A stretch of 64,000 nucleotides of DNA, from contig JAXGXJ010000006.1 of assembly GCA_040772905.1 (NCBI GenBank), positions 248,001 through 312,000 of the forward strand, in the 5' to 3' direction. Both the position numbers and the translations under genes were made by a program. How positions within the stretch are numbered: position 1 is the stretch's first letter; each line of letters opens with the position of its first letter. This document shows, piece by piece, positions 34,157 to 43,534 of this stretch. Below the pieces are notes generated by a model. That model made no database searches and had not been told where the DNA came from. It worked only from the letters and a program-made list of their open reading frames with translations. This stretch comes from JAXGXJ01 sp040772905 (GTDB taxonomy: Bacteria; Actinomycetota; Thermoleophilia; RBG-16-64-13).

Positions 34157-35310
34157 TAGACGAAGCGGCTGGTGGCCAGGTCGGTGATGCGGTCGATGGT
34201 GTGGGGGTCGGCCCCCACGTCGCGACACAGACGCTCAGCCTGCGCCCGGCGGCCCGGGTCTGCCATATCGGCCACTCCGGCGAACAGACCGGCACGCCTG
34301 CCCACACGGTAGACCACCTGCTCGGCCGGCTCGAGAGCCAGGAAAGATCGCAACTCCTCCATCATCCCCTCCCGGTCGCCGGGTAACCTACCCTGCACGC
34401 GTTCCGAGATGTTGAGGATGTGGTCGCTCACCACCATCGAGCCGATGCCCCGGAGGTTCTCCAGGAACAGCAGGATCTCGCGCGCGTTCTCCACGTCGCC
34501 TGCCTTCGCGAATCGGCCGTCCGCGACATCTTCGGCAAGCGGGATGGTGTGCGGCACGGCCAGGGTGCGCAGCCGGATGAAGTCGGGAGCCACCTGGTTC
34601 ATGAGGTCGGCGGTCTCGAGCGCGTGCTCACGCCAGAGCGCCCGGCCACCCAGCCCGGGCATGTAATAGGCGGAGAGCTCCAGACCCGCGTCCTTGACCT
34701 TGCGTCCGGCCTCGACGTGCAGCGCCTTGGTGGCGCCTTTGGTCATGACGGCCAGCACCTCGTCGCAACCGCTCTCGAAACCGATATGCACCCGCGTGAG
34801 CCCGGCCTCGCGCATCCAGCGAAGCTCATCCACCGTCAGTCTCGCCACCGACTTCGACCGCGCATACGTGGTGATCCTCTCCACGAACGGGAAGCGCTCG
34901 CGCAGACGGCGCAGGATGGTCAGCATGCCGTCCGCCCCGATCAGCAGGGGGTCGGCATCCTGCAGGAAGATGCTCGACATGCCGCGCGCATGCCAGTCGT
35001 AGGCGATGCCAAGCGCCCGCCGCTCCTGCTCGTAGTCGACGCCGGACCCTACTCCGGCCGACTCCTCGGGACGCACGGCACCCCCACAGTGTCCCGCGCG
35101 CAACGCATCGATGTGGTCGGCGATGGAATCGATGTCGCGCAGCACGTGCTCCAGCGGACGGCGCGAGAAGCGCCTGCCCTTGTACACCCCGCAGAAGCGG
35201 CAACGGTTCCAGGGACAGTTGCGCCCCACCCGTATGAGCAGGCTCCCGGCTTCACTCGGCGGACGTATGGGGCCTTGCTCGATCCCCTTGTATCCTTCTG
35301 CCTTGGTCAG
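34156..35310 (-). CDS. Radical SAM protein
   Basis: About 384 aa. The cluster motif is CPWNRCRFC (CX4CX2C), as found in a known COG1032-like radical SAM group; GIGSMVVSDHI and the IGFESGCDEVL region, which contacts SAM, are present. The 5' end is uncertain: no ATG/GTG with a good Shine-Dalgarno is seen before the cluster. The best-fitting start is a CTG at 35310 overlapping the stop of the Fe-S gene, and a GTG at the motif itself would leave too little protein. It forms a set with the Fe-S protein and molybdoenzyme genes and could mature or modify one of them. Confidence 0.75.
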   Translation of the reverse strand: MTKAEGYKGIEQGPIRPPSEAGSLLIRVGRNCPWNRCRFCGVYKGRRFSRRPLEHVLRDIDSIADHIDALRAGHCGGAVRPEESAGVGSGVDYEQERRALGIAYDWHARGMSSIFLQDADPLLIGADGMLTILRRLRERFPFVERITTYARSKSVARLTVDELRWMREAGLTRVHIGFESGCDEVLAVMTKGATKALHVEAGRKVKDAGLELSAYYMPGLGGRALWREHALETADLMNQVAPDFIRLRTLAVPHTIPLAEDVADGRFAKAGDVENAREILLFLENLRGIGSMVVSDHILNISERVQGRLPGDREGMMEELRSFLALEPAEQVVYRVGRRAGLFAGVADMADPGRRAQAERLCRDVGADPHTIDRITDLATSRFV

Positions 35311-35819
35311 GCCCCACTCACCAATCTGGCGGCTGCCTTCTTCTCCTGGTCCAACGCCAGCGTATTGGGATCGCCATGTCTGAGAGCTTTCGTGGGGCAC
35401 ACGCGCACGCAGGCCGGCTCCAGGCCGTGCTCCAAGCGCACGCTGCACAAGTCGCACTTCTGCATGGTGCCGTCCTTCCCGAAACGAGGCACGCCGAAGG
35501 GACAGGCGATGGCGCAACTGTGACAGCCGATGCACAGGTCGGCGTCGACCTTCACCACCTGCGTCCCGGATTGCCTGCTGATCGCACCCGTAGGACAGAC
35601 GGCCAGACAGGGCGCATCCTCGCAGTGCATGCAGGCCAGCGAGACGTAGCGCAGCCGGGCCTCCGGGAACGAGCCCGTCTCTATTTGGAACACCTGGCGC
35701 CAGGCCATGGTGCCTCCGCCGGGCCCGCCGACCTCGAGGTCGTTCTGGTCCATGCACGCCACCGCACAGGCCATGCAGCCCGTGCAGCGCTCGAGGTCGA
35801 GGTAGAAGGCGTAGCTCAT
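35307..35819 (-). CDS. Four-cluster ferredoxin-like electron transfer subunit (DmsB/HybA type)
   Basis: 170 aa with four cysteine groups: CTGCMACAVACMDQND, CMHCEDAPCLAVCPTGAI, CIGCHSCAIACPFGV and CDLCSVRLEHGLEPACVRVCP. This is the pattern of the [4Fe-4S] electron-transfer subunit of DMSO reductase-type enzymes. The start overlaps the molybdoenzyme stop (ATGA), so it is translated in step with it and should carry electrons to or from it. Confidence 0.92.
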   Translation of the reverse strand: MSYAFYLDLERCTGCMACAVACMDQNDLEVGGPGGGTMAWRQVFQIETGSFPEARLRYVSLACMHCEDAPCLAVCPTGAISRQSGTQVVKVDADLCIGCHSCAIACPFGVPRFGKDGTMQKCDLCSVRLEHGLEPACVRVCPTKALRHGDPNTLALDQEKKAAARLVSGA

Positions 35820-38059
35820 CGGGTCACCTCCCCGCGCCCGCCGGCACCGCTGGCCGGCGCCACCTTGCGCACCTGGCACAGAAGCGCCTTGAATCCGGGA
35901 AAACCGGAGACCGGGTCCACATAGTCGCTCTCGAGCAGGGTGTTGACGTCGGCTTCCGGATAATCATGGAGCATGTGGACCACCCCGGGCTTCACCATGT
36001 TGGTGAGATTCGCCCGCACCTGGATCGACCCGCTGGGAGTGGAGAGCTCCACCAGGTCCCCCTGAGCTATACCCAGTGCCTGCGCATCGGCCGGGCACAG
36101 GTCCACGGCGGCGTGGGGGCGCAGGCTCCGTGTCCAGGGGAGCCTGAAAGTGCGGGAATGGATGAACATGGGCAGGCGCGTGCCTGTGCTCATCACGAAG
36201 GGATACTCGCCCGCCCTTTCAGGCGATGCGACCGGGCTGTACTTGGGTTCGTGGTACACCGGAAGCGCCTCGATGCCCTCGCGGTCGGCGTATTTCTCCA
36301 GCACCGAGGAGACGAACTCCATCTTGCCGCTGGGGGTCTTGAACCCGCTCTTCTCGTATTTCTTATACGAGGTAGGCGTGGGATCGGGCACGGGCATGCC
36401 GGCCGGATGCGGCTTCAACTGGGCGATGGTCATGCCGCTGGGCTGCAACATCCAGTCGAGCGTGGACTCGAAGGGGCCGGTGAAATCCGGAGCACCGTTG
36501 GCGAGATACGTGCCGGGCACGTTGGGTGGCGGAGCGTCCGCGGGCATGTAGGGCAGGCCCAACCGGTCGGCCAGCGCGAAGATGATGTCCATGTCGGAGC
36601 GCGACTCACCCACCGGCTCGATGACCGGGGTGGTGTACACGATGTACTTCTGCGGATAGCAGCGCAGTTCGGTGCGTTCCAGCGAACTGCAGGTGGGAAG
36701 CACGATGTCGGCCAGTTTGGCCGTGTCGGTGAGGAACAGGTCGACATCCACGACGAAGTCCATGCCCTCGAGCGCGGCGCGCACCTTGTCGGAGCCCGGC
36801 CACAGGCGATAGTTCATGCCGAAGCCCACCACTGCTTTCAACGGGTAGGGCTCCCCGCCGCCGGCCTGCCGGACCAGGTCCATGGTCTGGCATTCGTCCA
36901 CCATCTCCGTCCATACGGGGAAGCGCTCTTGTCCCAGACGCGGTGGCAGTTCGCTCCACGGACGCGGCAATTCGAACTCGTGTTCGCGGGTGACGAACCC
37001 CGCGCCCCACACGTGCATCCAGCTCAGACCCTGGGCGACGTTGCCGCCGGGCACGTCGAAGTTGCCGGTGAGCCCGATGAGCGACATGAGCGCGCGCTCA
37101 TTCTGCACCCCGTTGGTCTGGTGGACGAGAGGCATGGTGCTGAAGAACATGGCCGCCGGCTTGCTGGTGGCGTAGAGCACCGCCGCCTCGCGGATCTTCT
37201 CCGCCGGGACCCCGGTGATCTGCTCCGCCCGCTCTAAGGTGAACTCAGCCGCATACGCACGATACTCGTCGAAGCCTCGCGTCCACTGAGCACAGAACTC
37301 ACGGTCGTACAGCCCCTCGGAGATGATGACATTCGCCATCGCCAGCGCCAGCGCGCCGTCTGTGCCGGGCCGCAAGGGCAGATGGAGGTCGGCGATACCG
37401 TTGAGGGGCGTCACCCGCGGATCGACCACGATGAACTTGACCCCCCGCTCGCGCGCGTCCAGAAGATGACGGGCGATGGTGGTGCCCGCGTGGAAGGGGT
37501 TCTTGCCCCAGATGAGCGCGCACGAGGTGCCGGCGAGGTTGGGGCCGGTCATGTCGCCGTACACAAGGCGCGAGGCCATCACAGCCGCCGTGAAACAGGT
37601 GCTGGACTCGGTGCCGTAGTTGGGCGAGCCGTAGAGCATGGCCAGCCGTTGCAGGAACGGCCGCGGCTGTTTGGGATAGCCGCAGTAGAAGAACACCGAC
37701 TCCGGCCCGCTCTCGGCCTTGATGGTCTGCAGCCGCTCGGTGATGGTGTCGAGGGCCTCGGTCCAGCTGATGGGGACCATCTTCCCGCTGCCACGCGGTC
37801 CCACCCGTTTGAGCGGGGTCTGAAGGCGCTCCTCATGGTAGACCCATTGCCGCTGGGCAGCCCCCCGGGCGCAGAGCGTGCCCGCGTTCTGCGGGTTTTC
37901 CAGCGTCCCCTCCACCTTGATCACGCGGCCGTCCTTCACATAGCAGTCCAGGCCGCATTGCGTCACCGGGTCGCAGATGGCGCAGATGGACTTCTTCACC
38001 TCGATCCCGGTGGCTTCGCCGGGTATCTTGCCCTTGATCATCCGTTCCAGCGTGTCCAC
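35816..38059 (-). CDS. Molybdopterin oxidoreductase, DMSO reductase family catalytic subunit
   Basis: 747 aa. An N-terminal [4Fe-4S] site uses Cys26, Cys29, Cys35 or Cys39 and Cys63 (CAICDPVTQCGLDC, GTLCARG). Then come the bis-MGD domains (PKQPRPFLQRLAMLYGSPN, VVDPRVTPLNGIADLHLPLRPGTDGA in part, VVGFGMNYRLWPGSDK). The metal ligand is probably a Cys or Ser in TESSTCFTAA. There is no Tat signal, so it should act in the cytoplasm, like formate dehydrogenases or acetylene hydratase-type relatives. The GTG at 38059 is chosen for GGAGG; a longer 5' extension reads past the real site. Substrate unknown. Confidence 0.9.
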   Translation of the reverse strand: MDTLERMIKGKIPGEATGIEVKKSICAICDPVTQCGLDCYVKDGRVIKVEGTLENPQNAGTLCARGAAQRQWVYHEERLQTPLKRVGPRGSGKMVPISWTEALDTITERLQTIKAESGPESVFFYCGYPKQPRPFLQRLAMLYGSPNYGTESSTCFTAAVMASRLVYGDMTGPNLAGTSCALIWGKNPFHAGTTIARHLLDARERGVKFIVVDPRVTPLNGIADLHLPLRPGTDGALALAMANVIISEGLYDREFCAQWTRGFDEYRAYAAEFTLERAEQITGVPAEKIREAAVLYATSKPAAMFFSTMPLVHQTNGVQNERALMSLIGLTGNFDVPGGNVAQGLSWMHVWGAGFVTREHEFELPRPWSELPPRLGQERFPVWTEMVDECQTMDLVRQAGGGEPYPLKAVVGFGMNYRLWPGSDKVRAALEGMDFVVDVDLFLTDTAKLADIVLPTCSSLERTELRCYPQKYIVYTTPVIEPVGESRSDMDIIFALADRLGLPYMPADAPPPNVPGTYLANGAPDFTGPFESTLDWMLQPSGMTIAQLKPHPAGMPVPDPTPTSYKKYEKSGFKTPSGKMEFVSSVLEKYADREGIEALPVYHEPKYSPVASPERAGEYPFVMSTGTRLPMFIHSRTFRLPWTRSLRPHAAVDLCPADAQALGIAQGDLVELSTPSGSIQVRANLTNMVKPGVVHMLHDYPEADVNTLLESDYVDPVSGFPGFKALLCQVRKVAPASGAGGRGEVTR

Positions 38060-38277
38060 GTGACCTCCGTCTCCTGCTGGTTTCGACGCCACTATGGCCA
38101 CTCCACCCGGCAGAATCAAGAAGGCGCAACCGGGTTTGCCCTCCTCCACCCAGGCAACGTGCGGCCCCCAGGGCCGGCTTCCCGGTGCCGGGCCGCCTAT
38201 CTTGTAAGATGACACCTATCCGGGCCCGCAGGCACATCCCCGCCCGCGGGCAATGACCGCCACAGGAGGCGTCGCCC

Positions 38278-40234
38278 ATGGCCCGCTACGAGAGACTGCT
38301 CGAGCCCCTGCAGATCGGACCCGTCACGGTCAAGAACAGGCTTGAATCGGGGCCGAGTCTCATCCCCTTGGCCAACATCGACGGCTCGGTGTCCACGGAG
38401 CTCATCGACTACTACAAGGTGAAGGCTCGAGGAGGAGCCGGCATCGTCACGGTAGGCGAGACGGCCATCGACGCCGATCACGCCCCTACACACCCGTGCA
38501 TGCTCTACCTGGACAACGACAACAAGATCTCGGGGCTGAGCAGGCTGACCAACGCCATCCATCGCTACGGCGCCCTTGCCTCCATCGAGATGTGTCACGG
38601 TGGCGGTCAGACACTTCCGGGCCTGATCGGAGGGAAGGATCCCATCGCGCCCTCGGTGATGCACAGCGCGTTGCACGAGTCCATCGCCGGGCGGCCGATC
38701 GACGTCCGCCCCATGGATGCCGAGATGATCGAGCAGGTGATAGAGAACTTCGCCTCGGCCGCGCTGCGAGCGCAGCGGGCAGGCTTCGACCTCATCATGC
38801 TGCACGGAGGCCACGGCTGGTTGTTGGCGCAGTTCGTCTCGCCGCTCATCAACAAACGCACCGACGAGTACGGGGGCAGCCTCGAGAACCGGGCGCGCTT
38901 CCCGCTGCGCGTGCTCGAGCGCATACGGGAGGTGTGCGGCCCGGGTCTAGCCATCGAATACCGCTTCAGCGGCGATGAACTCATCGCCGGTGGGCTCACC
39001 GCCGATGAAGCCCTCGCCTTCGCCCGCCTCATCGAAGACAAGGTGGATTGCCTGCACACGTCGTGCGGCACATTCGCCGACCTGGGCCTCCTGCCCCACA
39101 TGCACCCTGCCTATTACCTGCCCCGAGGCAAGAACCTCCACCTCAGCTCAAGGTTGAAGGAGATGGTGAGTAAGCCGGTGACGGTCATCGGCGCCATCAT
39201 GGACTTGGACATGGCCGAAGAGATCCTGGCCCGCGGACAGGCCGACATGGTGGGTATGACACGCGCGCTGCTGGCCGATCCCGACCTGCCCGTCAAGACC
39301 GTGGCCGGACGAGGCGATGAGGTCATCCCCTGCATCCGCTGCAACGAATGCTTGGCCAAGGGCTCACGCTTCCTGGCCGTACGCTGCTCCACCAACCCCC
39401 GCACCGGCGTGGAGACCGAGATGGCCATGGTGCAACCGCCCCGCGCGCAAGAAGGTGGTAGTGGTCGGAGGCGGTCCCGGCGGCATGGAGGCGGCCATCA
39501 CCGCGGCGGAGCGGGGCCACGAGGTAGTGCTCTTCGAGAAACATGGCTGGCTGGGCGGGAACTTGTTCGTCGCGTCCCGTCCTTCGTTCAAGGACGAGAT
39601 GAAGCGGTTCCAGGAGTATCTGGTGCGCACAGTGTGCGCTCTCCCCATCGATCTGCGGCTTGGTGTGGACGCCGACTCCGAGACCGTGCGCGCGGAGCAC
39701 CCCGATCACTTGGTCATCGCGGTGGGAGCCGAGCCGGCGCAGCCCGACATCCCCGGCTTGGCTGAGGCCGGTGCCGTCTGGGCGGGAGACGTGTTCGCCG
39801 ATCTCGCCGAGACGCATGATGACGTGGTCATCATCGGCGGCGGCGGCATGGGATGCGAGGCGGCTCTGCACCTGGCCCGCAAGGGCCGGACCGTCACGGT
39901 GGTGGAGATGCTGCCCGAGGCTGCCCTCGATTTCAACGTCATCAACAGGCCGCTCCTACTCGCGTTGCTCGAAAGGGAGGGCGTGGGCCTTCGCACCGGC
40001 TGCAGGGTGGTGGAGGTCCGGGCGGGAACTGTGGTAGCCGAGACCTCCGATGGTGAGCGTACTGAGATCCCTGCGGAGAGCATCGTCTCAGCCGTGGGCC
40101 TGAGGCCGCGCACCGAGGTGGTGGCCGCCCTGAAGGCCGCGGCTCCATGTGTCAGCGTGGTCGGTGACTGCGTGAAGCCCAGGCTCATCCTGCAGGCGGT
40201 CGTCGAAGGCTTCGAGGCTGCCATCGAGATCTGA
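38278..40234 (+). pseudogene. Enoate reductase-type flavoenzyme with a frameshift
   Basis: Together this reads as one enzyme of about 651 aa, like the 26822-28951 protein: FMN barrel (MARYERLLEPLQIGPVTVKN, HGGHGWLLAQFVSP, KRTDEYGGSLENRARF), iron-sulfur motif (CIRCNECLAKGSRFLAVRCSTNP), then an FAD/NAD part (KKVVVVGGGPGGMEAAITAA, VIIGGGGMGCEAALHLARKG). The barrel frame ends at a run of CGCGCGC near 39440-39450 where one extra base shifts it; the FAD part continues in another frame to 40234. It may be a broken gene, a sequencing error in the GC run, or a very rare programmed shift. The barrel active site and both cofactor loops look intact. Confidence 0.75.
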
Positions 40235-40304
40235 CCGCGCCGCGGGCCCGCAGAGCCCGACCTCGGCCCTCACCGGTCGAGGGCGGATATCTCGGACACA
40301 CAAC

Positions 40305-40348
40305 AGAGCCCCGCGAGGCCGGAGAGATCTCCGGCCTCGCGGGGCTCT
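40305..40348. terminator. Perfect 21-bp palindromic hairpin between convergent genes
   Basis: Two 21-nt arms with a 2-nt centre are exactly complementary (arm begins AGAGCCCCGCGAGGCCGGAGA). It lies in the 121-nt gap between the converging stops at 40234 and 40356. The stem is strong enough to end transcription from both sides even without a T-run; a recombination or attachment site is a less likely reading. Confidence 0.6.
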
Positions 40349-40355
40349 GACACAC

Positions 40356-40841
40356 TCAGGACGCTCTGGAGGCGGCCACCAACTCCGCGGCCTGCTCAGC
40401 AGCGAAGCGGATGTAGCGCGCCGTGCACCGATCAGGCCCACCGCTCTGCGCGAAATCCTCGCGAGCGGCCTCGTCTCGAAGGCTCGGATACCCGCTGAGA
40501 TCGGGGCACATGATCGAGCCGTACGTATCTATCCACGCATCCCAATAGGCCTGCACGTCGGCCTCGATGGGCTCAGCGATGCAGCCTTCGGGCTGCTCCT
40601 TCTCAGCGTAGGCCAGCGCCAGAGCGATCAACCCCGCCGAGAAGGCGCCACACGGTCCGCCGCTGCCGCCCACACCTCCAGCAAAACCAGAGGCGGCGTG
40701 ACGGACCACCGGGCACCGGAGGTCGAGATGGTCTCGTAAGACCTCCATGGTGATATCTGCACAACTGCAGTGCGGACCGATATCGATCCTCTCGAGGGCT
40801 CTCTTGAGAACTTCCTCGAAGTCGAAGTCCGGACTGCTCAT
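40356..40841 (-). CDS. C_GCAxxG_C_C family redox protein
   Basis: 161 aa with the family's cysteine/glycine pattern: a CSCADITMEVL pair, then GGPCGAFSAGLIALALAYA, then single Cys residues in GCIAEPIEADVQ and CPDLSGYPSL, and a C-terminal Cys (DRCTARYIRF). It resembles the 26179-26682 protein in layout. The role is unproven; a redox or metallocluster protein is inferred. It faces the frameshifted enoate reductase gene, and its paralogue also sits by an enoate reductase. Confidence 0.8.
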   Translation of the reverse strand: MSSPDFDFEEVLKRALERIDIGPHCSCADITMEVLRDHLDLRCPVVRHAASGFAGGVGGSGGPCGAFSAGLIALALAYAEKEQPEGCIAEPIEADVQAYWDAWIDTYGSIMCPDLSGYPSLRDEAAREDFAQSGGPDRCTARYIRFAAEQAAELVAASRAS

Positions 40842-40861
40842 AGTGGGCTCCCTTCCTGGCT

Positions 40862-41671
40862 CTATAGAACGGGACAGACCGCGGTCGGTCCCGCCTTGGC
40901 CAGCGCCTCTTTGCCCCGCTCGCTCAGTCCGAGCTTGTCCAGCTCGGCAGCCAGTTGCTCAGCCGTGCCGAAACCGTACAGGTAGGCGTTCACGCGCGAG
41001 GCGGCAGCGGAATCGACCAGATCCCAGAAGTCAGGATACATGGCTTCGAACTCCGCGAAGAGAAGGCGATTGCCGCGTAGAGCGTACTTTTGGTGATAAT
41101 CCTCCGCCAGATAGAAGGTCTCAGCAGGCAGGACCTGCGTCTGGATGGTCCGGCTCGTGGCCGCCTGGACCCGCTGCAGCACCTCGCGAGCCACTCGTTC
41201 CTGCTCCGCGTCATAGGTGAAGATGGCCGACATGTACTGTCGCTTCGCCGACGAACGCGTCGCGTCGTGAGCCTTGAAGAACTCCTGGACCAGCGTCTCG
41301 TACGACACCTGAGTGGGGTCGAAATCTATCTCCACCGTCTCGGTGTGATCGCCCAGGTTGTAGTAAGTAGGATTCTTCGTCGTCCCGCCGGTGTAGCCCA
41401 CCCGCGTGCGTATGACTCCTGGGAGGCCGCCCAACTGCGCCTCTGAGCCCCAGAATCAGCCGAAGGCGAACGCGGCGGTCTCGAACTGAGTGGGGGCGTC
41501 GAGATCGAGGGCGGGTAGCGCGGGAAGGACGGAAGTGTTGGTGGTGGATCCCGGTACAGGCTCGGCCGCACCGCCGTCGGCGCAGCCCACCCCTTGGACG
41601 GCAAGGCCGGCTCCAAGACCTACCGTGGCTGCCGCCACGCCGGCCCGGCGTAGTAGTCGTCGTAACCGCAT
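40862..41671 (-). CDS. msrA: Exported peptide methionine sulfoxide reductase A, selenoprotein (Sec72)
   Basis: 269 aa if the in-frame UGA at 41456-41458 is read as selenocysteine. The MsrA family has the catalytic motif GCFWG; here it is G-UGA-FWG, with RVGYTGGTTKNPTY and EDYHQKYALR following as in the family. The start at 41671 has AAAGGAG and gives a cleavable signal peptide (RRAGVAAATVGLGAGLAVQG) and a cysteine at residue 30, so it is secreted or membrane-linked. Stopping at the UGA would leave only a 71-aa useless leader. A hairpin suited to be a bacterial SECIS follows (41418-41455). No sel gene lies in the window. Confidence 0.88.
41418..41455 (-). promoter_or_regulatory. Candidate SECIS hairpin of msrA
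   Basis: Just after the UGA (41456-41458), CTGGG pairs with CCCAG and the inner AGGC with GCCT, leaving an apical AGTTGG loop about 19 nt from the codon. Bacterial SECIS loops are 16-37 nt from the UGA and carry an exposed G-U, so this fits. The stem has an internal 6-nt bulge, so it is tentative. Confidence 0.5.
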
Positions 41672-41808
41672 GTCGTGCTCCTTTGTCGACGTCACGGATG
41701 CGAGAGATGATATCAGAATACGCCCTGGGGTACCACAAAATACCCGCAAAACACGCGGTTGTGACCATCCTTACCGCCGCCCGCCGGAAGCCGGGCCCAC
41801 GTCTTCTG

Positions 41809-43476
41809 CTATGCGGGCTCGTCGCCCAGGACGGCTCCTCTGTCGGCGCCGCTCACCGACCTGACGTAACGCCCCAGGACTCCCCCGGTCGTCAAGGGCG
41901 GGCGAAGCCACCGCGACCTGCGTCGGGCGAGTTCGGCTTCATCCACCTCCAGCATCAGACTGCGCCCGGGGATGTCGATGGCGATGATGTCGCCGTCCTT
42001 CACCAGTGCGATGGGGCCGCCGTCTGCCGCCTCGGGCACCACATGACCCACACAAGCTCCGCGGGTGACCCCGCTGAAGCGGCCGTCTGTCACCAACGCC
42101 ACCCGGTCGTCCAGACCCGAGCCGGCCAGAGTGGAGGTGGGGGTGAGCATCTCCGGCATGCCGGGGCCGCCTTTGGGACCCACGTAGCGGATCACCACCA
42201 CGCACCCCGGCTCGATCTCATCGGCGGCGATGGCGGCCACAGCGGAAGCCTCGTCGTCGAACACGCGCGCCGGCCCTCGGTGAACCAGCATCTGCGGCAG
42301 CACCGCCGCCTCTTTCACCACTGATCCATCGGGAGCCAGATTGCCAAACAGGATGGCCAGGCCACCCTTGGCACCGTAGGGGCGGGCGAGAGGGCGGATG
42401 ACCTCGTCGTCCTGCGGCCGCGCCTCCCGGTACTGCGCGGCGAGCTCGTGGCCCGAGATGGTGGGGACCTCGCCGTCGACGAGACCGGCCTCGTCCAGAC
42501 GATTGAGCGCCGCCATCACCCCGCCGGCACGATGGAAATCCTCCATGTAGACCGATCCGGCGGGCGAGAGCTTGACCAGATGAGGGGTGCGCGCCGAGAC
42601 GTCGTTGAAGGTCTGCAGCGGGAGTCGGATGCCCACCTCGTGCGCGATCGCCACCAGATGAAGCACCGTGTTGGTGGAGCAGCCCAAGGCCGCATCGAGC
42701 ACCAAGGCGTTCTGCAGACTGCGCTCGCTCAGGAAGCGGCGGGCGTTCCAGCCGCGCCGCACCGTCTCCACAGCCTGGGCTCCGGTCCTACGAGCCAAGA
42801 TCAGACGGGCAGAGTACACCGCCGGGATGGTGCCGTCGCCGGGAAGGGCCAGCCCCAGGCATTCGGTGAGACAGCTCATGGAATTGGCTGTGAACAAGCC
42901 GGCACACGAGCCGCAGGTGGGGCAGGCCACCTCCTCCAACTCATCCAACTCTTGAGCCGTCAGCTTGCCTCGGAAGTGCGCCCCCACACCCTCGAGCACG
43001 TCCTTGTTCTCGACACGCCTCGCCCCCAGATGCCCCGCCAACATGGGTCCGCCCGAGACCACCACCGTGGGCAGGTCGACCCGGGCGGCACCCATGACCA
43101 TGCCGGGCACGATCTTGTCGCAGTTGGGGATGAGCACCAGGCCGTCCACACGGTGGGCCTCGGCCATCACTTCCACCGAATCGGCGATGACCTCGCGGCT
43201 CACCAGCGAGTAGTTCATCCCCTCATGGTTCATGGCCAGACCGTCGCACACCCCGATGACATTGAACTCCAGGGGTATGCCCCCGGCCTGATACACGCCG
43301 TATTTCACCTGCTCGGCGATGCTGCGCAGGTGCATGTGACCGGGGACCAGTTCGTTGAACGAGTTCGCGACGCCGATGAGCGGCCGCCCGCGGTCTTCAC
43401 GGGCCACACCCAAGGCGCGCAACAACGAACGGTGAGGGGCGCGCGCGACGCCTTGTGTCACTTCATCACTGCGCAT
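41809..43476 (-). CDS. ilvD: IlvD/Edd-family dehydratase (dihydroxy-acid or sugar-acid)
   Basis: 555 aa with the [Fe-S] motif CPTCGSCAGLFTANSMSCLTE, NFNELVPGHMHLRSIAEQVK-like N-terminus (in part) and a C-terminal GGPIALVKDGD segment. IlvD makes 2-oxo acids from dihydroxy acids for valine and isoleucine; Edd and sugar-acid dehydratases are close relatives. No other ilv gene is near, and the adjacent gene upstream on this strand is an SDR, so a sugar-acid role is a real alternative. GAAAGGGG precedes the ATG at 43476. Confidence 0.85.
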   Translation of the reverse strand: MRSDEVTQGVARAPHRSLLRALGVAREDRGRPLIGVANSFNELVPGHMHLRSIAEQVKYGVYQAGGIPLEFNVIGVCDGLAMNHEGMNYSLVSREVIADSVEVMAEAHRVDGLVLIPNCDKIVPGMVMGAARVDLPTVVVSGGPMLAGHLGARRVENKDVLEGVGAHFRGKLTAQELDELEEVACPTCGSCAGLFTANSMSCLTECLGLALPGDGTIPAVYSARLILARRTGAQAVETVRRGWNARRFLSERSLQNALVLDAALGCSTNTVLHLVAIAHEVGIRLPLQTFNDVSARTPHLVKLSPAGSVYMEDFHRAGGVMAALNRLDEAGLVDGEVPTISGHELAAQYREARPQDDEVIRPLARPYGAKGGLAILFGNLAPDGSVVKEAAVLPQMLVHRGPARVFDDEASAVAAIAADEIEPGCVVVIRYVGPKGGPGMPEMLTPTSTLAGSGLDDRVALVTDGRFSGVTRGACVGHVVPEAADGGPIALVKDGDIIAIDIPGRSLMLEVDEAELARRRSRWLRPPLTTGGVLGRYVRSVSGADRGAVLGDEPA

Positions 43477-43534
43477 GGCCGCCCCTTTCACCGTCCTGGT
43501 GTCCTGGTCGCAGGTCCCGTCGGAGCACTCCGGC

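Noticed and set aside
40305..40348. Phage or integron attachment site
   Set aside because: No integrase, tRNA or mobile genes nearby; position between two converging stops fits a terminator.
41456..41749. A separate short secreted protein ending at the UGA
   Set aside because: Its frame continues directly into MsrA with the catalytic motif spanning the UGA, so selenocysteine decoding is the better reading.
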